Part shown: positions 21,995 through 33,100 of the stretch, one piece after another
How the letters are laid out: each line of letters opens with the position of its first letter
Position numbering within the stretch: the stretch's first letter is position 1
Source: Trichosphaerium sp. ATCC 40318
Lineage: Eukaryota > Discosea > Flabellinia > Trichosidae
Assembly (NCBI GenBank): GCA_038496445.1
Contig: JALMLS010000320.1
Coordinates: 186,001 to 250,000 of the forward strand
Length of the DNA stretch: 64,000 nucleotides
Direction: 5' to 3'
Translations under genes and position numbers: made by a program
The notes under the pieces: model-generated
What the model was told of the DNA's origin: nothing
The model's input: only the letters and a program-made list of their open reading frames with translations
The model's database searches: none

Positions 21995-24900
21995 TTACAC
22001 TGCTTCCAGTCTCTCTGTAAGGTGTAATAATTGTTTATCAAGAAATACCCGTCTTCTTTTCCAGCCTATGCTTTCCTCTGCAGTAGCTCCTGATATCTTT
22101 ATTTGTTGTAGCTTAACTAACTCATCTTCAATCTTTGATATTGAAGCAGTCAATTCAGCAACTACTTGAGACCTTTCTAATAATTCCATTCGTTTAACAA
22201 AAGCAGTATCACTAAGAAGCTCCTAAAGGGTAGGTAAATAAGCAAAACAAGAAGAAAACAAGAAATAAACAAGTAAGAAAGAGAAAAAGAAGAATAGCGA
22301 AACAAAGCAAAAAAAAAGACATACTTTCGTGGCAACGTGCCAGAGAGGTGATCTAGAAGTTATGAATCGCTCTCCGTCTATTTCAGGTTCCATATGAATC
22401 ATATGAGAATTAAGCATTGCATGAAGAGTATCTTCCTTCCCTCTAAAAACAAAAACTTAATAAAAAAATAATAAGAGGTTCTTGTAGTTGTTTGTGGTTT
22501 TCTTTCCACGACACGTACCCAAATACGCCATTAACAAGTTCTTTGTATGTTACTTGGTGCATATCTTGAGTAACAAGTTTCAAACATTTCCACATTTGTA
22601 GCTCTGTCCATTGGTTCTCGTTTTGAGTGAATCCACGTCGTTTGATCTCAGTAATCGACTCAGCAACCATATCAGCTACTGCCTCTGTAAAATTATTAGC
22701 ACGATTCAATACGCCCTAACAAGTGGTTGTTGAGTACTTTTTAATTGTGTTTTATTTCTTATACGTGTTGCCAGGGACGTTAAATCCTAAATGGAACAGA
22801 ATATTAACAAAAAAGTATTACAACATTCTCGTGAGAGATTTTTACCTTAGGTCTACCACCTACTGTTTCTATAGCTTTATTTATATGTTCTTCTTGCTCT
22901 TTTGTAAGTTTTATATCAGTAAGCTCATCTTTAGGTATATCTAAAACCGGGTAAACAACCCAATGTAAAACAAGAAAAACAACTTACAAATATCAATTTC
23001 TGGCAACTCCCCAAACAATGCATGCCACAGCTTTGAGTTTTTGGTCTTCTTGGACTCTGATTTTTCTGCTGGTATGTTATGTGCTGCCGACCAATGAAAG
23101 GATAAGAATCTCTTCGCAGACTCTTTACTCATATCTGGTATCTCAATTGTATTGTAATTCCCAGCAAGCTCTAAATACTAAATCAACACAGAAAAAATCA
23201 ACGAGACTCAAAAAAATAAAGTCACGGTGTTTCACAGGTCAACGGGTTTCGAAATAATGAATGACAAGGATACCCGGTGGATAATTGGCATATGCTCTAC
23301 TATGGATCGCAAAAGAGTAAAAGTACTAGGAACTTTTGGTTTTCTTTTTTTGGTTTTTGACATACCTTTCTTTAGAAATTCTTCTGTAAGTGGTGTACCC
23401 ACAATAGCTACGTGACAACATTTGTACTCAACAGTAACCCTCTCTATCCAGCTCACAAGCCCTTTCAATAATATTTTTGCTGAAGCCTTAGTGTCATCAT
23501 TAGAGTCTAAAGACGACTTAGCACAACTATAAACAATTACGATTGCTTACTTTCTATGCTGTTTAATAAATCTTGGAACCCGTCAAATACTACAACAGGT
23601 CTTGTTGATATTTCAGGCATTATCTTTATAATACGAAGAGCAGTGGTTAATGTCTCTAAGCAACTGCTGAGCTGCTCTGATCGCGTTTCAATAACTAAAA
23701 TTCTGGTTAGTTCTGGATCTAAATACCCTAGCATTGACTGTCGCACAAGGATCTTTAACACCGAACAATGATGTAGCCCAACGATACATTTTACTTATCC
23801 GCGAGAAAGAAGGTACAAAGCCAATAGCAAGCTCGAGATCGTCCACAAATGATGTCTATGTAAGGTGTCAGAAAGAGTTAATATTTGTCTTCTAATTTTT
23901 GAACCAAAAGAAAAATAGCGGAAGTTGGTCCAATCAATGACGTTATTGTAATGAAAATATCTTTGGCCGTTGTTAAGTGATTTAAAGTAAGCAAGAAAAA
24001 CTTACCTGTTCTGTTCGCTCATAAAAATGACCATCCTTACAATCAACACGAATAGCAAAAGGTCGTTTATGAACAAGACACTTCATGTTTGTAGTCTTTC
24101 CTGCACCTATCAGAAACGTGTTAATGAATAAACCCCGTATGATATAGATACCTGCAGCACCAACAATGAAAGTAACACAACGTGGTTCTGTATCAAAATG
24201 CTTAACAAGATCTACACAAAAAATCAACACCTAGTAATAAAACAAGAATCATTCTTGCCTGCGTGGAGCATGTCTCTGCCATGTAACCCGCGATGTATAC
24301 GTTCATTCCAAGTCAATGCAAGTGTTCTCATTACATTCAATAGACGGAAAGGTTCAAGCAGGAGAACAAGGAGCGCAACCAACAAGAAGAAAAGAGCAGA
24401 CAACTAAAAAGGAAATATGATTAGAAAACTAAACAAACAGTTGAGGTACTATACTCACCAAAGGAGGAGACTTCATAATCACAGATAACCGTTGCATATT
24501 CTAAAAATGCCATAAGATGACTTAAAACACCAGATGAGAATAGACTACTTACCAAGTAAGAATGTGGAAGATAAGAGAAATAAACAACTGACTCGCCATC
24601 TCCACCTGGAAACTTTGCTCTATGCAAGCAATTCCTTGCTCTGTTTGATAACAAAAAAGAGTGAATTCAACATACAACGAGTAATAGAGAGGCATTGAAA
24701 GACTAAGAGCAATCAACAATCTGACTTGTACCTGATAGCTCCTGTTTTCATAAAAAAAGTTGCAGTACATTTTCCACCATCGACAACAACATTACTGAGT
24801 TTACCATATTGACGTAAGAACGCAAACATATCTTCTTCTTTAAGGTTTTTAATAGGCGGATTGAATGTAGCTTCAATTTTCACAGTTGGTCTTGCAGTGA

Positions 24901-25771
24901 GAATATCTTCTACGAACGGCTCACCCTAATCAACACTTTGTAAGAAATTGAGATTTGCCCTAAAACTCAAAATGTTGTTTGCAACTATTCTTACCCTGAC
25001 TAAGTTTGCTCCATATGTATTCCTCTCTAGTGAGTTCTTAGCTGTACCTGTATTGATAGGTAATCTATCGATAGCAGCTAGTACATCTGAAGCTGAGTCA
25101 AAGAACAAATAACAACCACCTTCCTTAACACGAGAAATAATCTATCATAAGAACATTAATCAGGTAGTTCTTAGTTCACTTAATCTTTTATAGCGTACTG
25201 TCATATCCCCTTTAACATGCGGATCCAATGTGTTCCGGAGACGGTCTTCCTTTGCAGATGGAGTGAGTTCACAGCGAGAATACAATTACTCACTTCATGT
25301 CCAATCTTTGGTCGGAAATTGTACCCTAAAACTCTAGCAGCGGATATAAACGCATCAAGCGCTGGCCCATATAGAGAACCAAGTCTATGGCATAGTAAGC
25401 GTAGAACTTTGTTTAACTGATTTTGCCAAATTCACCTGTAAATGTTATCAACCCATATTCCATACTTGTGTGGGGCGTCTGGAGGCATCGCTACGCCGTA
25501 CTAAGCAAGTTATAATGTGTCGTGACAAATAACGGTCGTACAGATGCTAATATCCTTCTCGTGTTTTCAGTGGACCGTAGGACATCTATTATTTCCTCAG
25601 CACTGAGTGTCGCTCCAGGTTTGAGGCTAGAGCTCGCATAACGCTTTGTGACGCGTATTCGCCGTGTTGGAGCGTACTGGAACCCAGTACCATACCTCGG
25701 GCGCGTTAACCGCTAAAATCGAGTTATTTCACAGCATTATACATTCAACGTACAGCAAAACGGTTAAGCAT
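21995..25771 (-). CDS. YME2: YME2/RNA12-like mitochondrial inner-membrane protein
   Basis: About 20 exons run leftward from ATG at 25771-25769; the first is only 18 nt. The N-terminus (MLNRFARLTRPRYG, rich in Arg) fits a matrix-targeting signal. An RRM-like part (MFAFLRQYGKLSNVVV; AKFPGGDGESVVYFSYLP) precedes one membrane span (LSALFFLLVALLVLLLEPF). A P-loop domain follows with GAAGAGKTT at 24170-24080 and a Walker-B-like VVVFDGFQDLL. DMSKESAKRFLSFHW, GGRPKDLTSLATR, EIKRRGF and a coiled-coil tail match the RNA12 domain. Yeast Yme2 affects mtDNA escape and inner-membrane structure (family knowledge). One GC-AG intron (24258-24212) and a one-base frame break in an A-run at 22199-22203 are noted separately. 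Borders near 22700-22850 are uncertain. Confidence 0.82.
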
Positions 25772-25881
25772 CGAGCAATATTGGTTAGATTCATGTTAAA
25801 ACATGTCTTGCCTAGTCAACTACTAAACAACGTGATTTCACATAGCAAATAGCTTCTAATTGAGCAGTAAAGCAACTACAA
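25772..25881. promoter_or_regulatory. compact bidirectional promoter region
   Basis: The start codons of the YME2-like gene (leftward) and the PRELI-like gene (rightward) are only 110 bp apart. This stretch must therefore hold both upstream regions. No clear TATA box is visible. Shared control of two mitochondrial-membrane genes is an inference from position. Confidence 0.55.
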
Positions 25882-26606
25882 ATGCCAAAGCAAGTTGTAA
25901 ATCGTGTGACGTTCAAGTACGTCCTGACATAAGTTCTGTAGCCTCTAAAAGCACTAGACACGATTGGCGTACTGTGTTTCAGGCTAGCTGGCGGAAATAC
26001 CCTCATCCAAATAGACCAGACGTAGCGGCTGTAGACATCATCAACAAAGAGTTAGACGCTGAGAACGGCATATTGACAACCACACGCCTTGTTTCGTTCC
26101 ATCCAACGGGATGGCCACCTTGGCTTCTAACAGTACATACCTGCGTAAACAAGCAAAATTGAGCGTATTTTAGTTACTTGGTGGCGGAACAAGCTATTTT
26201 TTGGAAGAAGCAAGAATAGACCTTAACAAGCGAGAAATGATTCTTTACAGTAAAAACCTATCGTTTACAGTTGCTTGCAGCATGATTGAGTGTTGTATTT
26301 ACACAGTAAACCCTGAAAATCCCGAATGGTACGCCTAAACGCTTTCCCTACGCGTGGTTCAATTGATTCAAAACGTTACAATGCTTTTGAACTCGTTCTA
26401 ATGGAAAAAACTCTAGGACTGATTTAAAGCAAATAGCAAGAGCTCAATCACATGTATTTGGATTTAGAGCGGCTATGGAAGGATGGGTACTTGATAGGTT
26501 TAAAAAGAACGCTGGTATGGGGAAATATATAATGATAGATGCTTGCAAACTGGTCAACATGCACAAACTAAGACAACCGTCTTTTTTAAAGATGACTGAC
26601 TATTAA
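25882..26606 (+). CDS. PRELI/MSF1 (Ups) domain protein
   Basis: Exons 25882-25916, 25952-26132, 26174-26328 and 26417-26606 encode 186 residues, the usual length for a PRELI/MSF1 protein. Signature parts are RHDWRTVFQASWRKYPHPN, VDIINKELDAENGILTTTRL, GGGTSYFLEEARIDL and NLSF, followed by NPENPEWTDLKQ. The final helix region (FRAAMEGWVLDRFKKNA) ends the fold. PRELI/Ups proteins shuttle phosphatidic acid or phosphatidylserine across the mitochondrial intermembrane space with a Mdm35-type partner (family knowledge). Its divergent neighbour is also a mitochondrial inner-membrane protein. Confidence 0.9.
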
Positions 26607-26908
26607 AAAAAATCACGTTGTTTGAGGTCAATGTGAGGTCCAGAGATCATGTTTTCGGTTAAAGCAATAGCTGTAGAATGAGGGCGTATTGGCTTTTTGG
26701 TATTACATTTATATGGGTTTTTATTATTAGATACCAAGCAATCCATGGTTGGTTAGTGTTGAGTTTAAAAATATTGTTTTAAGCAACTTTGTCATTTCCA
26801 CTTTTGATGTGCAATTTGCCAGAAATGGGTGCTATAATTTTTGTTATTTAGTTGTTACAATGATAGTAAATAAAGTACTTGTCAAAAAAATTTTAATAAA
26901 TGAAACGT
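26607..26908. other. convergent 3' region
   Basis: No gene was seen between the 3' ends of the PRELI-like gene and the kinase gene. It is AT-rich. Confidence 0.4.
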
Positions 26909-29003
26909 TTAGGAGCTTTCCAAGTGGAAAAAACAAGAAATCTTAGTTTTTTCTTTGATTTTTTGGGGTTTTTTTTTGGTTCGGATAAGTTCGCGTACTA
27001 TTATAAGGTCATCGCTGGTTGCTCTTTGGTGTGGTTCTATTGTTGTACATTTTTCTACAAAGTCAAAAAGACTTTCACTTCTTCCTTTTGCTTTTTTGTA
27101 TTGTCTAAAGTTTGGTGGTCCTTTAATTGCTGTATTAAACATTATCTCCAGTTGACTACTACTAGAACCACTTCTACTATAATAAAATTCTTTCCCTTCT
27201 ATCAAACCACACGTGATCAGACCAAGAGCAAAAATATCAACGCCAGTTGAGATTGGTTCCTTCCTTATCATCTAAAAAAAAAATGAATAAAAAATCTTCA
27301 AACGTCGCTCTGAATACTCACCTCTGGTGACATCCAAAACCCTGATCCTACCTGTAAACCTCGTTAACAAACGTCCAAAAAAAATGGTTAGAGTACCATA
27401 TGTGTCCGTTCTTTAATACTTCCGTATTCTAAGTCTATAGCCATACCAAAATCAACTATCACAAAACCATTAATATTGCTCTACGCCATCATAGAAAACT
27501 ACGTACTTATTTTGACATCGCCATACACTGATAGCATTATATTACTTGGTTTTAAATCTCTATGTACTATTTTACTACTGTGTAACCTTTGTAAACCCTT
27601 TACAAGTGCTCTTAAAATATATGCAATTTGTAAATCCTAAAAAAATAAATCAGCTATGTCAAAACTTGAACGCTGAGATAAATTTGTTACACACCGTGAA
27701 AGACCACGTAGTGATAGCTCTTGTCAGTGTTCCACCTTCCAGAAACTCCATTATCATCTACCACATGACCGTTAGCTCTTGTTTAAACAACACACAAATA
27801 TCCAGGATATGGAAGGAAATTGGAAAAAAAACACTTATTTGTAGATGTCACGTGGAACGATTTAAACAAATATTGTTTAAATTAATGTTTGGTGATAATC
27901 TCGCTAATATATCGCACCCATAGTTCGTTTCCAACACGATACGTAGCATAATATTTAACAATATTTGGTACTCCTCTTAATCTTTTCAGAAACTCGATTT
28001 CTTGTAAGTTATGTTCTTTTTGTTTAAGCGTTTCATGTTTAACCTTCTTTATAGCTATCTGTACCAAAAAAAATACGTTAGACCACGTTCAGTGATGAGT
28101 AGTAGTGAACTTAATTGTGATCTTTTTTTTTGCTCTAAATAAAAACCAACTTACTACTGTCTTGCTCTTTTTGTGTTTAGCGCATTCTACTGTTCCAAAT
28201 CCTCTTTTAGTGCGTTAGTATTTATCCGTACAAAAATCAATCTAAATGACGTGCCCTTGACCTATTTTCTTCGTTAGCTTTTGAAGAAAAATTTTTTATT
28301 TATATTTTTGCTTATGGTACCTTGTTTACGAAACGATTTAAAGTTTTGTGTAGGATCTGATTTTTTAAACATAGACATCTCTTTTTGCTCTAATGTCATA
28401 CCAGCATTTTTCACTAAAATTAGATATATCAGTAGGCCATCAAACGCCAAAAGTTGGCCCTTTTGAGTGACCTATTTTTTAAACATACCATCAAGTGCTA
28501 CGCCAACCCTAGCTCTTCTGTAGCCGTCTGGGTACTGTCTTCGCGGCTTTGTAACCTTTCCAGTGACAATAAAAACTCTCTTTGTTATCCAACCCAATAC
28601 ATTCAACGTAATACGAAGGTGTCTCTCTGCTTGTCTCAAATCAATATCTAGGTAACGAAATTTAATTTTATAAAATCCATAAATAATTTTGAATGGGGTA
28701 ATAACAAACTCACTCGCATTTGATAGTATGTCAAGATACTCCTGTGGTAAATCCTGTCACATTACGTTAGTATACTTTACCCTAAAATAAGCTTGTATAA
28801 AGCGGGTAGAGCCATTTTTGAATGAACACATAAAACACGTGACTAACAACCCATTTAAATTTAGGTTTACGTACTGAAATTTGCGCTACTAGTACAGGCG
28901 CTAGTTTTTTACTGCGAATTGGTATATTTTCTCTTTTAGCTACCCCACGTATCTTTTTTTTGCTTGAGAGCTTACCGCTTAGGGTGCGTCGCAATTTAGA
29001 CAT
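26909..29003 (-). CDS. STE20/PAK-like protein kinase
   Basis: The ATG is at 29003, followed by a basic N-terminus (SKLRRTLSGKLSSKKK). A short exon, DLPQEYLDILSNA, sits behind an intron with a perfect TACTAAC and resembles the end of the CRIB/PAK box region. Kinase parts then appear in order: glycine loop RGFGTVECAKHKK, VAIK-like IAIKKVKHE, alpha-C Glu in LQEIEFLKRL, hinge MEFLEGGTL, catalytic loop HRDLKPSNIM (about 27545-27580), VDFGMA (about 27440-27460) and GSGFWMSPEM. The C-lobe follows (DIFALGLITCGL; KCTTIEPHQRAT). All catalytic residues are present. MEFLEGGTL suggests the STE20 group, which acts below Rho-type GTPases. Exons between 28200 and 28680 are unresolved. Confidence 0.8.
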
Positions 29004-29430
29004 TAAATTAAAAGTGCACAGTGTTCAAATCCAAGTCAATGTAATACACTCTGCAAAATGACTTGAATCACTCCTTCCCCAAGCTTAATGCATCGTTGGG
29101 ACCTTTGAGGTGCTCCCAACCTTGAAAACCTTCAAAAAATAATCTAATGATCGCTGCGAGCAGGTGATGACTTTGCGAAACAAAGGAACGCACTAGTCAT
29201 CTTGTTAAGCACCAAAAAGTCCCACGACCACCCATCAGCCTCAGAGTAATGCTGTAGGACTTCCAACGCTACCGAAGCCCGTCGGCGAACATATCGTACG
29301 CCATACCAACCAGCGCAAAGGATTTGGACTAATTCGACCGGACGCACTTGTATGTGTTCCACGCATTCCCTATCACGTGCTTTTAATATAAAAACATGAA
29401 ACTGTGGTAATTTTAGTTCGGTTTTTATAG
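29004..29430. other. region with one unassigned minus-strand frame
   Basis: A minus-strand frame at 29144-29362 has fair codon use (RPVELVQILCAGWYG, YSEADGWSWDFLVLN) and extends upstream without stop to about 29388, but has no ATG. It could be an exon of an unknown gene. I cannot link it to a neighbour. Confidence 0.25.
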
Positions 29431-30031
29431 CCTACAGTGCACACGCTGTACTCAATACCAGCCACTGGTACCAACGCGTTGGGTGCACTTTTTACTTTTG
29501 TGACAGTTTTTACAATGTACGTTTGAAACGCTATTTCTACGCATGCAAAAAGATGTTGTCACAAGTAGCTGTTTACTTTTTTTCAGGAAGGAAGCACAAA
29601 GAATACAGATAAATAGTGTATCTTCAACGTTACAGCCCTACACGCCGACATAATGAGCATTTTCAGGCATTGCTAAACAAAAAAACATTACAGTGGGATA
29701 TCTGTCAGTTGGTTTCGCGTAATTCTTCCTTTTTGGAAGCATTTATACGCATTTCAGTGGGTTCGATACTGTTCGTGACAATTCGTCATCAGAAAAAGCC
29801 TTTGTGCGTATAAACAAGCGTGAGTAGTATCTACTAAATAGTATGTAAGTATTTAACGAAAAACGAGAGCGTTTAGAAAACGAATATGCGAATACGGGGG
29901 AATGTCGAAAAATAATATTTACGGCAACAAACGAGGAAAAAGGTGGTCGCTCCTTTTGGACTTGGACTAGGGAGCCAAAAAAAGGGAGACTCTGCGCAAA
30001 CACTACTAAACCATTGATTTGTTGCGTATAG
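29431..30031 (+). CDS. uncharacterised multi-exon gene, 5' end unresolved
   Basis: The last exons are well supported by frame and splice ends: KEAQRIQINS, then SIAKQKNITVGYLSVGF, then AGFDTVRDNSSSEKAFVRIN, then QRLENEYANTGECRKIIF..TATNEEKGGRSFWTW, ending in TAG at 30029-30031. Introns are about 35-65 nt with GTGTAT, GTAATT and GTGAGT donors. I do not recognise the family. The first exon could be the frame from 29431, which contains a hydrophobic ALFTFVTVFT segment, but its start codon is not identified. The opposite-strand frame over 29743-30003 is a shadow. Confidence 0.5.
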
Positions 30032-30193
30032 TTTTCACCAACACAAAACTACTATTTTTGTATGCATTGGTGCTCATTGTTATGGTTGCTTTCAGTGCGG
30101 TTTAATGGCCATTTTAGCGCGTCTGGCAGAAAGTTTGGCCTTAAGTAGGCTTTTTGCGATAAATTTAAAACAATAATTTGGCGCTGGTAGCTT

Positions 30194-33100
30194 ATGCTAC
30201 TGTACATAGTTTTTGCGCTAGTAGGCTTGCTACAAGCACAAAGTAAGCATATATATATATAATTAAGAATTACTCAGTTGTGCCCCTAACATCCCCGAAT
30301 GTCCCTGTTTGCGCGCTGTTCCTTTACGTAGTGCTACGAACCATTTTAACTTCCTTTTAGTAATTGTGCCGACAGACGAGTCTACAATAGCGGCGGCGAT
30401 AACAGCTGCTGTCGGAACGACCACTATCATAGTAGAAGACGGCACCTATTCCGAAACAATTAATTTTGCAGGAAAAGCAATCACTTTACAAGCACGCAAT
30501 TTCGGCGGCGCTATTATTGATTGTTCGAATACTTGTACGACGCAAAAATACCTTTTAACACACAAACAATTAAAACATCCCTAGTTGGAGTATCTGCGGT
30601 CACTTTCAACACTGGTGAAGTCAATACTAGCATTTTGCAAGGGTTTACTATCCAAAATTGCGAGGTACGTCGTTTTTTTGATGAAAAATGCAGTTTTAGG
30701 CTCTAGATGTGCCCGAAGTGTATTTGCAAGCGTTGGTGATGTATTGCTAACAAAACCTTTAGTCACAAGATGGTGGTGCTATTTCAATTGAAAACGCAAG
30801 CCCAATCATAGCAAACATTACGTTTATCAACAACGCTGCTGGTGAAGGAACTGTTGGTGCTGCACCAGCTTTCGGTGGTAGTATCTACATGAAGGACAGT
30901 CAAGCAAAAATACAAGGTACACAGCTGATTTTCTTTACCTACTTTCCGTATCATGAAAAGTTCTGCTCCTGATCACGAAAACAAATTAAATCGTTTCAAA
31001 TAGGATGTAGTTTCACTGGAGGACAAGCAAAAGGAGGAAATGGAGGCGCAATCGCATTGTTCAGTTCCCAACCTGAAATTACTGATTGTACATTCACTAC
31101 TAATAGTGCTACATTGAACGGTACGCTTAAAAAACCGCTTTTACGCTACTTGCGCAAGTACTGCAACATTATAAATATTTTGGCGTGAATTTGTAGTTTT
31201 TTTTATTTTTTCCCGTTTTATCATTCGCTGACTTGTCTGTTTCTCCAAAGGTGGAGCCGTTTATGTCTTTGGATCCAGTCCTGTATTTACTGCTTGTAAT
31301 TTTGTTGGTAATACAGGTACTACCGGCTCAAGTTTTGGTGGTGCAATGTACATGTAAGTACTGTTTTTCTGATTTTGATCACTCCTTTAAAAAGCTCCCT
31401 GTGAGCCGTTGTGTGTTTTCTTATAGTTGTATATAGATTTGATAGTAGTATTCAATTTACTACAGTCAACTTTGACAGGAATACAGCTGTTGGTGAAGGT
31501 AGGGTTTTTTTTATTTTGTTAAATCTAACATTTTATGCTCTAGGTGGTGCTGTTTACTTGTATAACTCTATCGCTTCGCGATCTATTGCTATTGATGGCG
31601 CGATATTCACAAACAATCAAGGTTCTTCTGGTGGTGGTATGTACTTATTTGGTGCAAGCCCTTCATTGTCTGGTATTGAAGCGTCGAGTAACATTGTGCG
31701 TGCTGCTGTTTTGATCTTCTTGTTAATTTTTTCTTTCTTTGCAGGCTACTGGTGAAGGTGGTGGTATTTACTTATACGCTACTGATTCTAATCCAATTAT
31801 CACCGATTCACAAATAAGAAATAATACTGCCACTGGAGATGGCGGTGGTATTTATATTACAGGTAATGATCTTTTTTACCCTTGTAGTACAAACATAATT
31901 ATTGACAATTGTTTAGCGTTTTTGGGAGCTAGCAGTACTAATGGTAGAATTGAAGGCACAATATTCGAGGATAACTCCTCCGGTAAAATATATTTGATGT
32001 TCGTGATTCTGAAGTTTGTTAGGTAATAATGGTGGAGGATTATATTTTTCAGGCTTTAACGTTCTTACCAATGCTCGTACTAATATCTCAGATGTGCAAT
32101 TTCTGAGAAATAGAGCATCAGGCGGAACTGGTCAAGGTAATGCACTTAGTTATATCAATGCACTCGTAGAATTAGTTTGACATTCTTCCTATTAAGGCCG
32201 TGGTGGTGGATTGTATGTTGATAATATGAGCCCAATTATTATTGGATGTACATTTACTGCAAATTTCGCTCTTGTTGATGGTGGCGGATGCTATGCCACA
32301 GTTCCTTCTGTGCGTTTTCTTGTCTTTTTTTTTTTGTTTTGAGCTTTTTATTGACTATTTGCTTTAAGGGTAGTGCAGATCCTACAGATGTTGAAGGAAC
32401 CACATTCACATCAAATACTGCTACTGAAGGTTATGGAGGCGCTTTGTACCTTAGTACCTTAACACCGCAACCTCCAATCATCACAACGTAAGTTTGTTTC
32501 AATTTTTTTTCTCAGAAAAAAGGCAATTATCTTTTCTTACTTTCTTCCTTTAGCAATGTATTCGAGTCTAACACTGCATACTATGGTGGCGCACTTGCCC
32601 TATTATATGAGGGAAATATTGATATTGGTGAAGATATCTTTAATAATAACGGTGCTACGACTTCCGGTGGTGCTGTGTATTTACAAGTTGGCGGTGGATC
32701 TCTTGCAAGTGTTCAGGTTGTAAACAGTACAGCAGAAGTAGGAGGTGGTATTTTCGCCACAAATTATGCAGCAGCTGCATCTGTATGATACTTTTTTAGT
32801 ATTTCTTCTTATTTCTCTTAATAATTCTTTTAGGGAACTACTTCTACACTAATGTTTGGTTCTGGTTCTACCTTTACAACTAATGAAGCTTTGAATGGTG
32901 GTGGTATATCGTTCGAGCATACAACAGCTACAGTTTCGTCAACCTTTCAAAGTAATAAGGCATCTAGTACGTGTATTTTGGAAAGCAAATGGTTGTTGAC
33001 ATTGTTTTTTTTTCAAGGTAGTGGTTCTGCTATTTACGGTGTATATACAACTGGACAAAAGCTTACATTAGAGAACGCAAACCTCGTAGGTAACACTGCT

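Noticed and set aside
23171-23365. Extra exon (PSTFTLLRSIVEHMPIIH) inside the YME2-like gene
   Set aside because: Direct joining of the flanking exons gives LKKELAGNYNTIEIPDM, which fits the family length. Adding the piece would insert about 18 unmatched residues.
29017-29035. T-loop-like GTTCAAATCC suggesting a tRNA
   Set aside because: No acceptor stem, anticodon arm or D-arm can be built around it.
29743-30003. Minus-strand frame of 86 codons
   Set aside because: It overlaps the better-supported plus-strand exons ending at 30031 and has no family feature.
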